64,000 nt of DNA, taken from NCBI GenBank assembly GCA_019915135.1, contig JAHLMK010000006.1, positions 2,170,001 through 2,234,000 of the forward strand, in the 5' to 3' direction. This DNA comes from Strobilurus pachycystidiatus (taxonomy: Eukaryota; Basidiomycota; Agaricomycetes; Agaricales; Physalacriaceae). A model generated the notes under the pieces. It saw nothing but the letters and a program-made list of their open reading frames with translations. It was not told the DNA's origin and ran no database searches. This document shows, piece by piece, positions 36,229 through 47,234 of this stretch. Each line of letters starts with the position of its first letter. The stretch's first letter is position 1. Both the position numbers and the translations under genes were made by a program.

Positions 36229-39200
36229 ATGAATGTCCTTGACCTTCTCGATTCGTCGCCCCGTAATGCGCCCACTTTGCCCGCCTCGCCTCAAGTTGGG
36301 CCTCCTTCTCCCAGACCTCCTTCTCCTCGACCTCCTTCTCCTCACCCTCCGGCTCATACCGCTGCATCTCCTGCAAACAAAGACATTGCGCCACTCATTC
36401 GAAGCTTAGCGCGTTATTCCTCTTCGCACCATTCCATACATGCTTCTGCCTCACTCGAGCAATCCCTAGCCTCTCTGGTTGCAGCCCTCAGCCTATCCCC
36501 AGATCCAAGAGAAGATGCTGCCACCTCGGCTACTCTCATTGATGAAGCCGTCAATCCCCTACTCCCAGCTCTATTGCAGTCTGCTCCACCTTCCCCCTCC
36601 AAAGTCTACGACAACTATCCCATATCCAGTCGTACTACCCTCTCGCGTCTCTATATCTATGAAGATGTGAGCGCGTACATCGAGTATCCCGAGTCGCACC
36701 TTGTCCATCCAGTGGGGTACCTTTTTCGGCAGGACCCCGCCAATTGGCGCAACCCAGTTGAAGATTTTGCCTACAGCATGGGTTATCCTTCCGGTCAGAC
36801 GGTGGAGGGCGCCCATGTCTTTCATAATCTTCTTTTGAATGGGACGGGGGAGCCCGTTCCCTGTGCAGAAAGTCATGGTACATGTACGTTGCACGCTTCG
36901 CTGGTTTGACACTGCTTATTGACATGTCTTCTAGGTCAAGGTGTAAAAGTATGCCCCTTCGTATCTGAAGAGCTTTATGCGCAGCGTCATACGTCTGCCT
37001 CAAGACAAGACATTATGGACCGCCTATCCACAGACCGCGAGCATCAGCTGGCTATGGGGTCCCCCTCACGCGAGGTCTTTCTCAAGACCAGCGCGTTTAT
37101 CACTGGTCTTAGGCGTGAAGGTTGTCCAGCTCGTGAAGATGAACAACCGGATTGGTCTCCGTCGGAGGAAGCTGCCGTACTTGCCACCGAGTCCCGCAAC
37201 CAACAGATCCAGCGCGGATATCGTCCGAAACAGCCCAAATGCCGTGGGCGCATCTGTCTTGACTATGACGCCTCCGGACAACCCATCGTCCAGTAAGCTT
37301 TCCATTCAGCCTTGGCTACCTTTCTAATCGTCTCTCTTCTGTTATAGTTGCGAGTTTTTTGACCACAACTCAAGCCGCGACCACTACTTCTACTACCTTG
37401 ATGAAGCTCACGTTGATGTTGAGTATATCGAGGCTGTTTTGACTGGAGACACAGAGGAAGTTGAGGCGAGAGAGGCCTGTGCACAGCAACTTGGATATGG
37501 TCCACTTGCTGCTTGTAACACCGTCGCCAGCTCTGTTTCAAAACGACGCCACTGCCGTATGTGATTCACGCTTTGATTTTGTGTTTATTCTCAATGAGTC
37601 TTAGCCTTTGATCATTGAGACCCAGATACGGGACTTCTTCAACAGCACATGATGGAGCGGATCACCTGTGGTGTCAAGTTTAGAATCTTCGAGCCAATGG
37701 AGGACTTTCGCGCCCAGTGCCCTTACACTTTTATCAGTGTGGTAGGCGAGCACACCCATTTGCCTCCTCTTCCACTCAAAACACCTCCTCGAATACGCGC
37801 TGTTCTGTTCGACCTCTTCAGTCAAATTGGAGAGGATATACCTGACCTTACGCCTCGCCGTTTCCTCCGACACAGCATTGTCCGTGCTTTTCTCCAGAAA
37901 GCATATCCTACAGAGCCCATTCCGACGCTCACAAATCTTCATATCTCCCTGGCAAATCGTGCAAAGATAGGGATGTATATTCGACAGATAAAGGCCTCCA
38001 TCTATCCTGATGGGTCTGGATGGAACGGTTCGAGTTTTTCTCGGCTTTGATATCAGGAACTCACTATATCTTAGGCATGCTTCGTCTCTATCGAATTCAA
38101 ACTGAACAGTATCCTTGTGAGGCAAGGTACATTCGAACGGTCATTGATCACACTGGTCCGAGCGGGGAGCCCTATCGTATTATCATCTGCATGACAGCGA
38201 AAGGTAGTCGTCGCCTCCGGTCTGCTCCCTATCTCCAGATGGACGTTTCTTACAAGCGTATTGTGGGCTTCAAAGAGTTTGTGATAGGCGCTTGGGACCG
38301 TGAGTCCCATATGAGTAGGTTTCTTGGTCATCTACGGGTGCACACGCCAACACTTCTCCAGATATTGTATTTTGTCGGGTCTACGTCAACAGGGAGACTG
38401 CAGTCGTGCACCACAGGGTGTTTGAAGAGATTGACAAGCTTGTCCTGGCCGATACTGGGCAACCTATTCGCTGGCGGCATCTGGACGCCCTTTCATTGGC
38501 GGAATATCGAGGATGCATGCTCCAATTGATGGGTGATCAAGGTGGCGGTCAAGCTAAAGGTCAGTTACAACCATCCCTTGCCATTCTCCGCCTCATGACC
38601 CAAGGTCTCGGACTCTTTCTCAGGGAGAAAGCTCAGGGTGCAGACTATCGCGAAAAGTCAGATCTACATGAGCCTCACAGGCGTCTATCCGATCTCTCTG
38701 TCTGGGAGCACCTACACCGCATCTACAGAGTCTGCGCAATTCACTTTAGAAGGAATGTCGATGGCGCACAAGTTCCACAGTCCGTTCGAAAGGCTATGAA
38801 GGGCCTGATCCGCGTCGAACATCCGGACTGGGATGGGGCCATAGCCTTCATTGAAAGAGAAGGCGGAAAAGCAGGGCAAGGTGAGGACACTGGCACAAGT
38901 AGAGCGTTCGTTGACTGCTTTTCAGACTGGGTAGTGAATAAAATCAACAGTGGTTTCGTATTCCAGTGCATCTGTTGGCAAAACAGCAAGATTCCGCTTG
39001 AGATTTGGAGGGCCGGAGACCGGGATGACAACATGATTGAACAGTCTCACTCGCAGATTAATCTCAGTGGGCGCTATACCACTCTGGTCGGAGGTGTTGA
39101 GAAGGGTTACTATCATGATACAGTTCAGATAAACTCTATCGAGGTGAGGTTCTTCCTTTTGCTGTTCGAACAGATCCTCATTTCGAAATTAGATGGTTGA

Positions 39201-39648
39201 AACCTTTGGTATTAGACCGTCTTATGCGACCGGTCATCTCTCTGAGAACATGGCCCGTCGGAACAAACGCCAGAGTCAGTGACCACCTCCTTCCTGCCGT
39301 CTTACTGATGTCCATGCAGACGCCAAGCGCTGCAGTCGGTTCATTGGTGAAGATGAGGCCATTACCGAGCACAACGACAAGTTCGACGCAGCGGCAGAGC
39401 AGTATAGAACCAAATATCAAGACTATCTGGCGAAGCAGCGCCGACATGAAGCGCTACTTTCCCGACCGAGTCCTCCCCCGTCCGATGCTCAGGTGGAGAA
39501 GTCGAAGCAGTCCCTAATGAAAGTATGGAGCGGGATGGACAAGGCGTGGAAGGCCCTTGAGACCATCTCCAAGCGTTCGACCGCTCTCAAGAAGGGTTCG
39601 GGGCGGGTGGCACCTCAAACTATTGTAGATTACTTCAATGCCAACTAA
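36229..39648 (+). CDS. MULE-like DDE transposase with GCM1/WRKY-type zinc finger
   Basis: Multi-exon gene (exons 36229-36883, 36935-37292, 37348-37556, then further exons to 39648) with joins in frame. The N-terminal half has Cys/His-rich segments, CEFFDHNSSRDHYFYY and CGVKFRIF...CPYTFISVVGEHTHLP, typical of a WRKY/GCM1-like DNA-binding zinc finger. The C-terminal half resembles the Mutator DDE core: MDVSYKRIVGFKEF (first Asp), LMGDQGGGQAK (second Asp), YRVCAIHFRRNV, and DDNMIEQSHSQIN (Glu in the position of the MULE N-N-x-x-E-S-x-H motif). At intron 37557-37604 the nearest 3' AG would put TGA 37616-37618 in frame; the AG at 37619 avoids it. It belongs to a multicopy Agaricomycete family. Its place inside matching TIRs with a 9-bp duplication supports the MULE call. 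Confidence 0.68.
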
Positions 39649-40555
39649 ATCATTCCAGAATCATATTTATAGTTGTCTGCGGGTCAAAGACATTTGTCAC
39701 AAGTTTGCTAAGTAATTCGAGAAAAAGAAAAAGCAGGGAAGCAGGGAGATATGGTATAACAGAGACATGTCCCGGTATTGGGTCAGGAAATGGCCGTCGA
39801 GATCGCGAACGGGAGGACGCCACTCGCCACTCGCCTCCGCTGCACCCCCATTCCTCACCCTGCCCCACCCCCTTTGATCGCGTTCACGTTTGTCCTCGTC
39901 CTCCTCCCGCTTCGCAGTGCCGTCCTCGTCCTCCTCCTCCTGCACGTCCCCCAACGGACCCCCCACCCGCAAAATCGAATCGAATGAGGCGCTCATCGAA
40001 TGGCTCGACACAGACTCCCCTCGGAGCTCGTTCTCCAGCTCGCGGTTCCGCTCCTTGATCCAGTTACTGCGAGGTGTGTCGTGGGTTGAGAACCGTGCGC
40101 ATCTGAACGCGCTCGTCCTTGGACAGGTTGAGCGCTGTCTTGCCGGTGGATGCAAGCTTATTTACGAGCAGAGAATGAGACAGAGCTGGCCCAGGCTCGG
40201 CGCATCGAGCACAAGTCCGTTCAACATGGTGAAAGGCGACCAGGCAGTGACAGGGCCATCAAGCCACACGTGAGCGCGTGCAGGTTCACTCAACGCTGAC
40301 CCAGGTATGTTTTCCGTGACTTTCCTTTGTTTGTTTCCACCACATTGCGTTCGACGCGTCGTTGATTGCTGAGCCAGGTATAAAGGTGAGTCGTCACCAT
40401 CTTTCTCTCCCCACACCGCAGCAAGAGTGCTGACAGCAGATGCTGCAGCACTAGGCATTTACACCGGCTCGGCGTCACGAGCTGCTCATTGCACTCAAAG
40501 CAGCTCGCTGCAGCCTTCGGGCGCCCAACTGTCACTCACACCCGCCGCCGCTGCC
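39649..40555. other. Non-coding spacer with a possible captured gene fragment
   Basis: On the minus strand 40170-39700 a frame reads GKTALNLSKDERVQMRT, resembling the end of an ankyrin repeat, followed after a stop by IKERNRELENELRG and an acidic Glu/Asp-rich tract. It has no start or full domain, so it looks like a captured gene fragment. 40380-40555 should hold the promoter of the dioxygenase gene. Confidence 0.3.
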
Positions 40556-42545
40556 ATGGTCGCTCTCACGCGCCGGGCACTGGCGCACTTCGTCGCTCTA
40601 TTTTTTGCTGGGAAAGAGTGAGCAACCGCAGCCTTCGCCGCCCCGTCGTGCAACAAAAATTGATTAGCCTCCCCCCCCTCCCCCCTCAGAGCCCTGACCG
40701 ACTCCAGCGACGCCGACAACTCAATTTTCAATGCAGAAAGCATCAACCTCAATGTTGACCTTGAGGCCATTGCGTGGATTCGCGACCAGGATACCGCCAT
40801 GGAATCGCGCAACCGCGACCCCGCCGTGCAAGCCTTCGTCGACTACGCTCATGCGTCTAGCGACACTGCCTCATCCCCTCCAGCCGCTGGACCATCCAAC
40901 CATTTTGCCGCCTCGACCACGCGCCCCCAGAGGAAGCGTCCCCCCGTCAACACTCTTCGCCCTGCCGCCAAACGCCGCAAGACCGACGAAACACCCACAA
41001 TACCCGCGGTGCCATACACCAAGTGAGTTCACATTCTCTGTCACCACCATACTGCTGCGTCGACTTAACTCACTGTAGCACCGCTGACAAAGGGCTTTGC
41101 ATCCCCCCTCCCTCATTGCCCTGGACCGAAACCAAGCCCAAGCGCGGTTATTTGCGCAAACGTCGTTACAAGAGCAAAATCAACAGCGTTGAGGCGGACG
41201 ATTTTTGCGCTCAGGACAACATGAGAGTCGAGGATCTCCCGGCAAGCTCAACCAAGTGGCAGGGGACGCGGTTTGCAGCATCCGCGGCTCGTATCCTGAG
41301 GGCTATCCATAGTAGCGCTGAGGAGGTGTGGAAACATCTTCGTGGCATCACACTTGTTCCTTATCAAGGGTAAGCCCCCCCCCCCCCACTTCTTTCTCAG
41401 ACTTTCTCAAATGCTGCACAAGACGGGCAACTCGTCTCATGGATACCTCCGGAAGGCTCGTAATCTTTCGTTCGAAAGTGACGAACAGGGTTCTTAGCCT
41501 CATGCCCGACTTCATGAAGGAGGCCGCTGCCTTTGTCGAAACCTGCGACCCGATGTCTGAATCCGACAGGAATGCGAACCAGCGCGGGCGCCACTGGTTC
41601 TGCGTGGCGGGCATTGATCGCAACAACAAGAAGGTCAGAAAGTGTCACTCTTTCCTCGGCGCCGCCCAGATTATTCTTTAGGAGCCCGGGTTTTCGAAAT
41701 GGCACCAGGATAACAGCCCACACATTGCACATGCCTTTCGCCCAGGCTCAGCTTTCTCTCAGATCAGGTAAGCTCGCTCACACTCTGCTTCAAACATCTG
41801 AGGCCCTCAGTGAGATAGGTAACGATCTCGTTCATCAAGTGTTTCCCGGAGTGGCTACTCGATTCCAAGACGCCGCGCACAACATCTCTGGTCGATTCGG
41901 CATGGAGTTCTGGCCCCAGTTCGGTCTTTTTTGGAACTGGTGCCTCAACGCCAGCTTTGAGGGCGTCAAGCGCGTCTACTGTGACCCACATGTCGATTTC
42001 AAGAACGTCGCGCTCGGGGTTTGCATGATATTCGTTTATGGTAAGCATTACTCTTGAATTGTCGGTACTGCACTCAACTCGAACAGGCGTCTTCAATCAT
42101 AAAGAAAAGGCGTGGCTTGTAATCTGGGAAGCGGGAGTCTGCTTGGAGCTTCCTCCCGGAGTCTTCTTGTTGTATTCGTCCTCCCTGTTCTACCACTTCA
42201 ACATAGATATTCAAGGTGAGCCCTCATTTACTCGCATTGAATACAGGCTGAATGGGTTCCCAAGATTTGGAGTTTGTCGTGACCGACGGCGAAGAACCCA
42301 CACGCACCAACTCACGCCCGCTCAATGGACCGCCGTTGACTCGCCCAGAAGGGATATCAGAGGAAGACTGGGTGGCAGGGAACGGTCGCGGCTCCGTCGT
42401 CTGGTTCAATCAGGCATCCATGTTCCAGACGGCGGAGACAGGGTACCCAACGCTCAAAAGGGCTCGCAAGGCTGGGCACTCGGGCAATGCTGATTATGAG
42501 AAGTTTATGGAAGGCCCCCATGCAGTATTTCCCCGCTCCTCTTAA
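40556..42545 (+). CDS. TET/JBP-like 2OG-Fe(II) dioxygenase, MULE cargo
   Basis: Eight exons (40556-40617, 40690-41022, 41079-41369, 41423-41633, 41682-41767, 41811-42040, 42087-42215, 42265-42545) sum to 1623 nt, 540 residues, with every join in frame. The N-terminus is Ser/Pro/Lys-rich with a KRRK basic patch, a possible nuclear signal. The C-terminal half reads as a double-stranded beta-helix dioxygenase: iron ligands H-x-D in YCDPHVDFKN, then KAWLVIWEAGVCLELPPG, the distal His in SSSLFYHFNID, and RGSVVWFNQASM, whose Arg fits the 2-oxoglutarate-binding R-x-S...F-x-Q pattern of TET/JBP proteins. TET/JBP enzymes oxidise 5-methylcytosine or thymine in DNA. Basidiomycete members are known to be expanded with transposons, mainly KDZ elements. 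Family assignment is from motifs only. Confidence 0.55.
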
Positions 42546-42810
42546 TTATGGCACTCGTGTTCCATTAAAATATCATCCATTCTTAAAGTACCTACAAATT
42601 TAAGCGTTTCTACAAGCAGACCAGTGCGAATCGTAAGCGAATCATAAGCGTAAGTAAGAGTATGTTAAGCGATCGTTGTAAGAGAGCGAGTTCATCAAAG
42701 TCAAGTATCTAATATTCGTAAGGTGTTCAGTCTTGCAGGGAGCTAATCTTCTCATTTCATTCTAGAAGCGTGTCAGAACCAAGATTGCTAGGACCGAGGC
42801 GATGGGAGAC

Positions 42811-44661
42811 TCACTCAATAACAGACGGGTCAGCACAGTGCGAATCAAGTCCCAAATGTTCACCATGCGCAACGTGAGAGCGAATAAGGCCGCACTCATG
42901 GCACTGCTGGTACCCTGTCTTTAGCACCGCCCACATGTTGTCAGAGACGCCTGCAGAGGAGTTCCATAGGGCAAAGGCGACAGCGGTCTTGTCAGCGGAC
43001 ATCTCACTTGTGTATTGTCCCATATTGTCATAGGAGAGTTCTGGGGAGAAGTTGCGGTTAAGGAAGCGTTGGGCGTTGTCGGTATTCTGCGGGGCCCGCA
43101 AGACTATATGGCCGTTAGCGGAAAGATGGAACCAAGTCAGTGAAGGGCTTACTCAAGGTGGGGGTCTTCCTCGCATTACCACAGCAGCCCACTACTCTAT
43201 GCGAGTTGTATCCCGCAACGGAGAAGTTGCTTGCACAGACCATGCAGTATCTGTTGTCAGCAAGGATGTCCCGCCAAGTCTTGTACGTGATCCCGAATCC
43301 AATGAACCAGCGTAAGGCCTCGGACAGCTTGTCAAGTCCATAGTATGAGGAGAGGTTGGAGGCGTTGCCATCAAAAAGTTCGAGCTCAGAGACATAGGAC
43401 CCGACATAGAAAGGACTGAGAGGATGGAGCTCTGGCTCCTCTGCAGGAAGACGTTGTCAGCGCCAATGGCAAACTCAAAGCAAGGACAACTTACCCTGAT
43501 ATCGATCTGCCTGTTGGTCCAGCTTTGAAATGAACAAGTCGTCTGATGAATGTCAATAAGATCCTCCGTATAAGATGAATAGCGCTTACCGGAATTGGTC
43601 TTCCGCAACGCCAGCTGTGAATCAGACAGAAGTCGGTGGCCATTGGCTTCCGGACCAGAAGGCGAAGCCTGCGACACCACTTCGTCCTTGCAGGGCGTGA
43701 AGGAACCAACAAATTCTGTTGAAGCTGCAGCGGAGGGGCGCTTGACCGAAGGACCAGCGGAAGATGAGAACGGGACGGAAACGGGAGATGAGGGCGCTGT
43801 GGATGGGGAGGAGGCCATGCCAGAGACGTTGAGAAGACTATCATCAGCCTGAATGCTGGGCGAGGAGTGGCGCTCGGCCATGGTGATGTCCTCATCCTCC
43901 TCGTCATCCTCATCGTCTTCATTGTAGCTATAAATCCACTTTGAGTCCTGCAGCTCAACTAGAGTGAAGTTAAGTGAAAGATCAGAATGATTGGAGACAC
44001 GTCTTACTCCAACATTCACAGGTGTTCCCATCATGCGAAGCCTGTAAGACGTTGCGCAGGGTGTGGTCCAGGGTGGGAGGGTATACGTCCACACCTCTTC
44101 TAACCCGGAGAGCACAAGAGTCCTCGTCCCTCATTGGATTGGAGGCGTGTCGACACAGCAAGCGGTCCGCGGGAAAAGAAATCCTGTAGTCAATGGCCTG
44201 GAGACCAGCCGTTTGAGTGCGCCGTTTTGTCTTGGTGCTCCGAGGCCTGTAGAATGGTCATCAAGTGCGAATGATAGAAAGGAAGAAACAAGCAACCTTT
44301 CAATTTCGATGAATTGGCCTAAGGACTTGTCCCAGGAAAGAAAAACGTCGTCAATGAAGGCCTGGTTGCATCGACGGCGCGCTTCAGTGATCTCATCTGG
44401 TGTTGGGTCCAGAGAAGTCGGATCCAAGAAATTGTTGGAGCGTTGGCGGCGATTGGGAACCTCAGTGAATGGGGCGCGCAGATGTTCATGCGGGGCACGC
44501 CAAGGGCCCGAGGGAGGTTGCGACGCAGATGAGGAAGAGGAAGCACGACGGTCTACGGAGGAGGTGGAACTGGACCCGTAAGGGTTGTAGCGGGAGCTGC
44601 CAGTGGGCTGACTGCGTGAAGATTGGGAGGAGGAGGCTGAAGGCCTACGGTGCGGGCGCAT
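42811..44661 (-). CDS. Cys/His-rich hypothetical protein, MULE cargo
   Basis: Several exons; start 44661 (MRPHRRPSASSSQSSRSQ), stop 42811-42813. The N-terminal third is Ser/Arg/Pro-rich and probably disordered. The middle has ITEARRRCNQAFIDDVFLSW, then an acidic stretch and a Ser/Pro linker. The C-terminal part has two putative zinc-binding clusters, CMVCASNFSVAGYNSHR...CCGN and CHECGLIRSHVAHGEHLGLD. An intron (GTAAGC...ATAG) joins ARKTPTL to the last exon in frame. I do not recognise the family. It is convergent with the dioxygenase gene (3' ends 265 bp apart), inside the same TIRs, so it is mobile with it. It may be a DNA-binding partner, but that is only a guess. Confidence 0.6.
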
Positions 44662-45010
44662 GGCGGACTGCCGAGACGAGTACAAAAAAAAGAGGGAAAG
44701 AGGTGCCAGACCAGGTTCTTCATTCAAGTTGGAGGGTTTTTATGGCGCGTACTTGGGATCTCAGATGCGAAGTCATTGCAGGCCGCGCACTACTTTGCCG
44801 GATGCTCCAGCTCTCTCCTTCTAGCTCAAGTCAAGAGGTAAAGACAGAAAGTCAACTGCTGCTGTCATTCGATGTCGCGACAAGTACGCATCATTAAGAA
44901 TGCCAGCAACCGGCGCACGGGCAGCAACCGGAGCATCACAGATCAAGGTTGCTTATCTAGTGGTTCTATCTCTTGATCACTTGCTCCTGACCGATTTTGT
45001 CAGCCTCCAC

Positions 45011-45054
45011 GTCAGCGACAGGCACAGGGGAGTAGACGTCGGTAGTCTGGCCTC
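45011..45054 (-). repeat. Right TIR of the MULE
   Basis: Read inward from 45054 it begins GAGGCCAGACTACC and then matches the left TIR over the inner 28 bp with two differences. Confidence 0.85.
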
Positions 45055-45063
45055 AAGACTTCT

Positions 45064-45303
45064 AGATTTCAGGGCTGTGTAGACCAGTGAATCTGAGTGA
45101 TCGTCGATCGAGTCCCGCCGCGTGACTGCCGTCCTTCGCGGACTGGCGCGCGGGAAGGAGGGACATGTTGAAGGCGAATTCGACGTGGTGGTGGTCCTGA
45201 TGAAGGACGTACTGGGAATAGATCGTCGTGGAACTGCGTTCGTTGATCATGTAATGACTATTAACTTTTCCGGAGTTGGCCGGTCTTCGGCTTCTGCTTT
45301 ACT
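45064..45303 (-). pseudogene. Upstream region of the membrane-protein gene copy (right part)
   Basis: Matches 32744-32990 (shared words TTTCAGGGCTGTGTAGACCA and CCGTCCTTCGCG) in the same orientation. It continues exactly where the left part stops at 35682, so it is the other half of the promoter copy split by the MULE. Confidence 0.75.
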
Positions 45304-46231
45304 TGGTGGTGGGCAATCCCCGATTTAGGACCGGGATGTTTGCCGATGTTTGGATAGGATGGTTTCCTGCTAAATGGCGGAGGCAGATGGTGGTACATTT
45401 CCAGGCGGGTACACTTGCTTGTGCATGAACTTCCGGAGACAAAGTTGTCAGTAATAATAGTATCTGTAATTGACCCAACCAGATTATCGATGCTTTGTGT
45501 CTATCATGATTTACATAGGTATCACGGGCTACAGATATGATCTCAAAAATCTGACTGGGCATATTATAGATATAGGTCCCCTGATTGTTGAAATCTACTT
45601 TGCGCGCGGAGATCTCAAGCGAGACGCGTTGAGAGTGTACCGTAGTGATTGTAACACGCCGGCACCCGGACTGATGTGACAGTAATGTGACAAGTCATGT
45701 TTGCGTCGAGATAAGTGCATTCCACTGCACTTGAGACTTCTGAGATACATCGGGGCAGTAAAGAGGACTATTATATTGCATTTCCATACTATGAACTGGC
45801 AATGAGAGCTAGTTGGCCTCTTGAAGGGCATGTATCATCAGAATTCACGGTACAACCCATGCTTGGGCAGAAATAGGGCAGTTTCATTCGGATAGGAGAA
45901 TTTTGAGATAGAAATGTAGCAGCATTGAATTGGGGGCCAGAGCAGCACTCCAGTGACCCTCCAGAACGTCCAGAGAAAGATACCATTGCGGGCAATGTCA
46001 TGGCACAGGGAAGAGCTTCAAGTGAAGGAAGCAGACAGGGCAGAGGAGCTCAGATTGAAGCATGCATGTATTGTATTGAAGAATAGGTACTTATATCCCT
46101 GAAATATTGACAGTGTACGGGTTTGTGGCCGCGGACATTGGTCAAGTCGCGTTGACCACTCGATCACCGGTTAACTTTAGTCACCGGCTGACAAAGCTTC
46201 CCGGGCTCGAACCGAGGATTGCCCACCACCA
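45304..46231. mobile_element. Non-autonomous TIR element, copy 1 (7-bp target duplication)
   Basis: Ends in TGGTGGTGGGCAATC at the left and its exact reverse complement at the right; similarity extends weakly about 40 bp further in. CTTTACT flanks both sides (45297-45303 and 46232-46238). Internal sequence is related to copy 2 at 46418. No transposase ORF. Confidence 0.85.
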
Positions 46232-46417
46232 CTTTACTGGCAGCGACTAAACGTATTCATCCATCCGCGGGTTATGCTGTCCATACAAGCATCCTTCACT
46301 CAAACCCAGGTATTTATAGGAAGTTGATCTTCGATTCAATGTTTTTGTGACCGGGAACGCGTCCGTTGTCGATCCGAAGACGTTGCATGCCTCGCGGAGT
46401 GCAGTGGGACCCACAAG

Positions 46418-47054
46418 TGGTGGTGGGCAATCGTCGGTTAGGGCCCGGAGTGTTTGGCCTTGTTTGATACGAGTGTCCTCCCGCTAAGTGGAAGTGAACG
46501 GATGGTGGTACATTTTATTGCACGCACACTTGACCTCTCACAAACTCCCAGAGAGAAAGTTACTTGGTATCATATTATCTTTATTTTGCCCAATCAGAAT
46601 GTCTATATCTATTATACATCTGCAGTTACATACTTATCTGAAGATCCAAGGAAGTTATGAGAAACTTGATTGGGCATAACACAGATATGAATACCTTCAG
46701 CTCAAATTTCAATTTGTAGAGGAACAGCTGCAGGCAGCGTGCTATAAAATGTACCAAGGTGATTGTAACACAGCGCGCTGTTTTAATGTGACAATCGCGT
46801 GACCAGATCCAATTCGCGACAAGGAAAGAGCCATTTGGGCTTCTGGGACTACCGCATCATCAGTTCTTTTCCTCGGATTGATAAATAGATGAAATATGGT
46901 CTATTCTTGTGCCTAATTCAGGTGGAGTATGTACAAAGAAGGGGATTGCGGTCGTGGATATTGGCTGAGTCGCGTTGACCACTCGATCACCGGTTAACTT
47001 TAGTGACCGGCTGACAAAGCATCCCGGGCCCAAACCGGCGATTGCCCACCACCA
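46418..47054. mobile_element. Non-autonomous TIR element, copy 2 (7-bp target duplication)
   Basis: Same 15-bp terminal sequence as copy 1 at both ends. CCACAAG flanks both sides (46411-46417 and 47055-47061). It is shorter than copy 1 (637 against 928 bp) but shares both the beginning (...TTTGGCC/TTTGCC) and the end (GTTGACCACTCGATCACCGG) with it. The right TIR ends about 180 bp upstream of the NLR start codon, so it could affect that promoter. Confidence 0.85.
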
Positions 47055-47234
47055 CCACAAGCGCTCCATTTATGCATATCTGCTCAACGTGGCACTCTCG
47101 TGATCCCTTATCTTTTGGAGAAAACCCACCGGGTCTAGATGGCACCGCGTTGGATTGACGGATTGCATCGCCTACCCTTATGACCCGGGTTTCCTGCTCT
47201 GCTCCTCCGCCCATCCATCTCATCTTTGATACTC

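Larger units (their letters stand above)
35683..45054. mobile_element. Mutator-like element (MULE), 9.4 kb, three cargo/transposase genes
   Basis: The direct repeat AAGACTTCT at 35674-35682 and 45055-45063 is a 9-bp target duplication, the usual size for MULEs. The terminal inverted repeats start GAGG. Over the first 44 positions 35 agree, and 26 of 28 agree over the inner block CGTCTAYTCCCCTGTGCC onward. The flanks join to recreate the uninterrupted promoter seen at 32735. Inside are a MULE-like transposase gene (36229-39648, +), a TET/JBP-like dioxygenase gene (40556-42545, +) and a Cys/His-rich protein gene (42811-44661, -). Intact ends and open genes suggest recent activity. Confidence 0.87.

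Noticed and set aside
43491..43958. 155-residue second-frame ORF within the Cys/His-rich gene
   Set aside because: Shadow of the Ser/Pro-rich linker of the real gene in another frame.
46180..47060. tRNA-like GGTTCGAGCCC boxes
   Set aside because: They are part of the terminal inverted repeats of the two 7-bp-duplication elements and occur in both orientations, so they are not tRNA genes.
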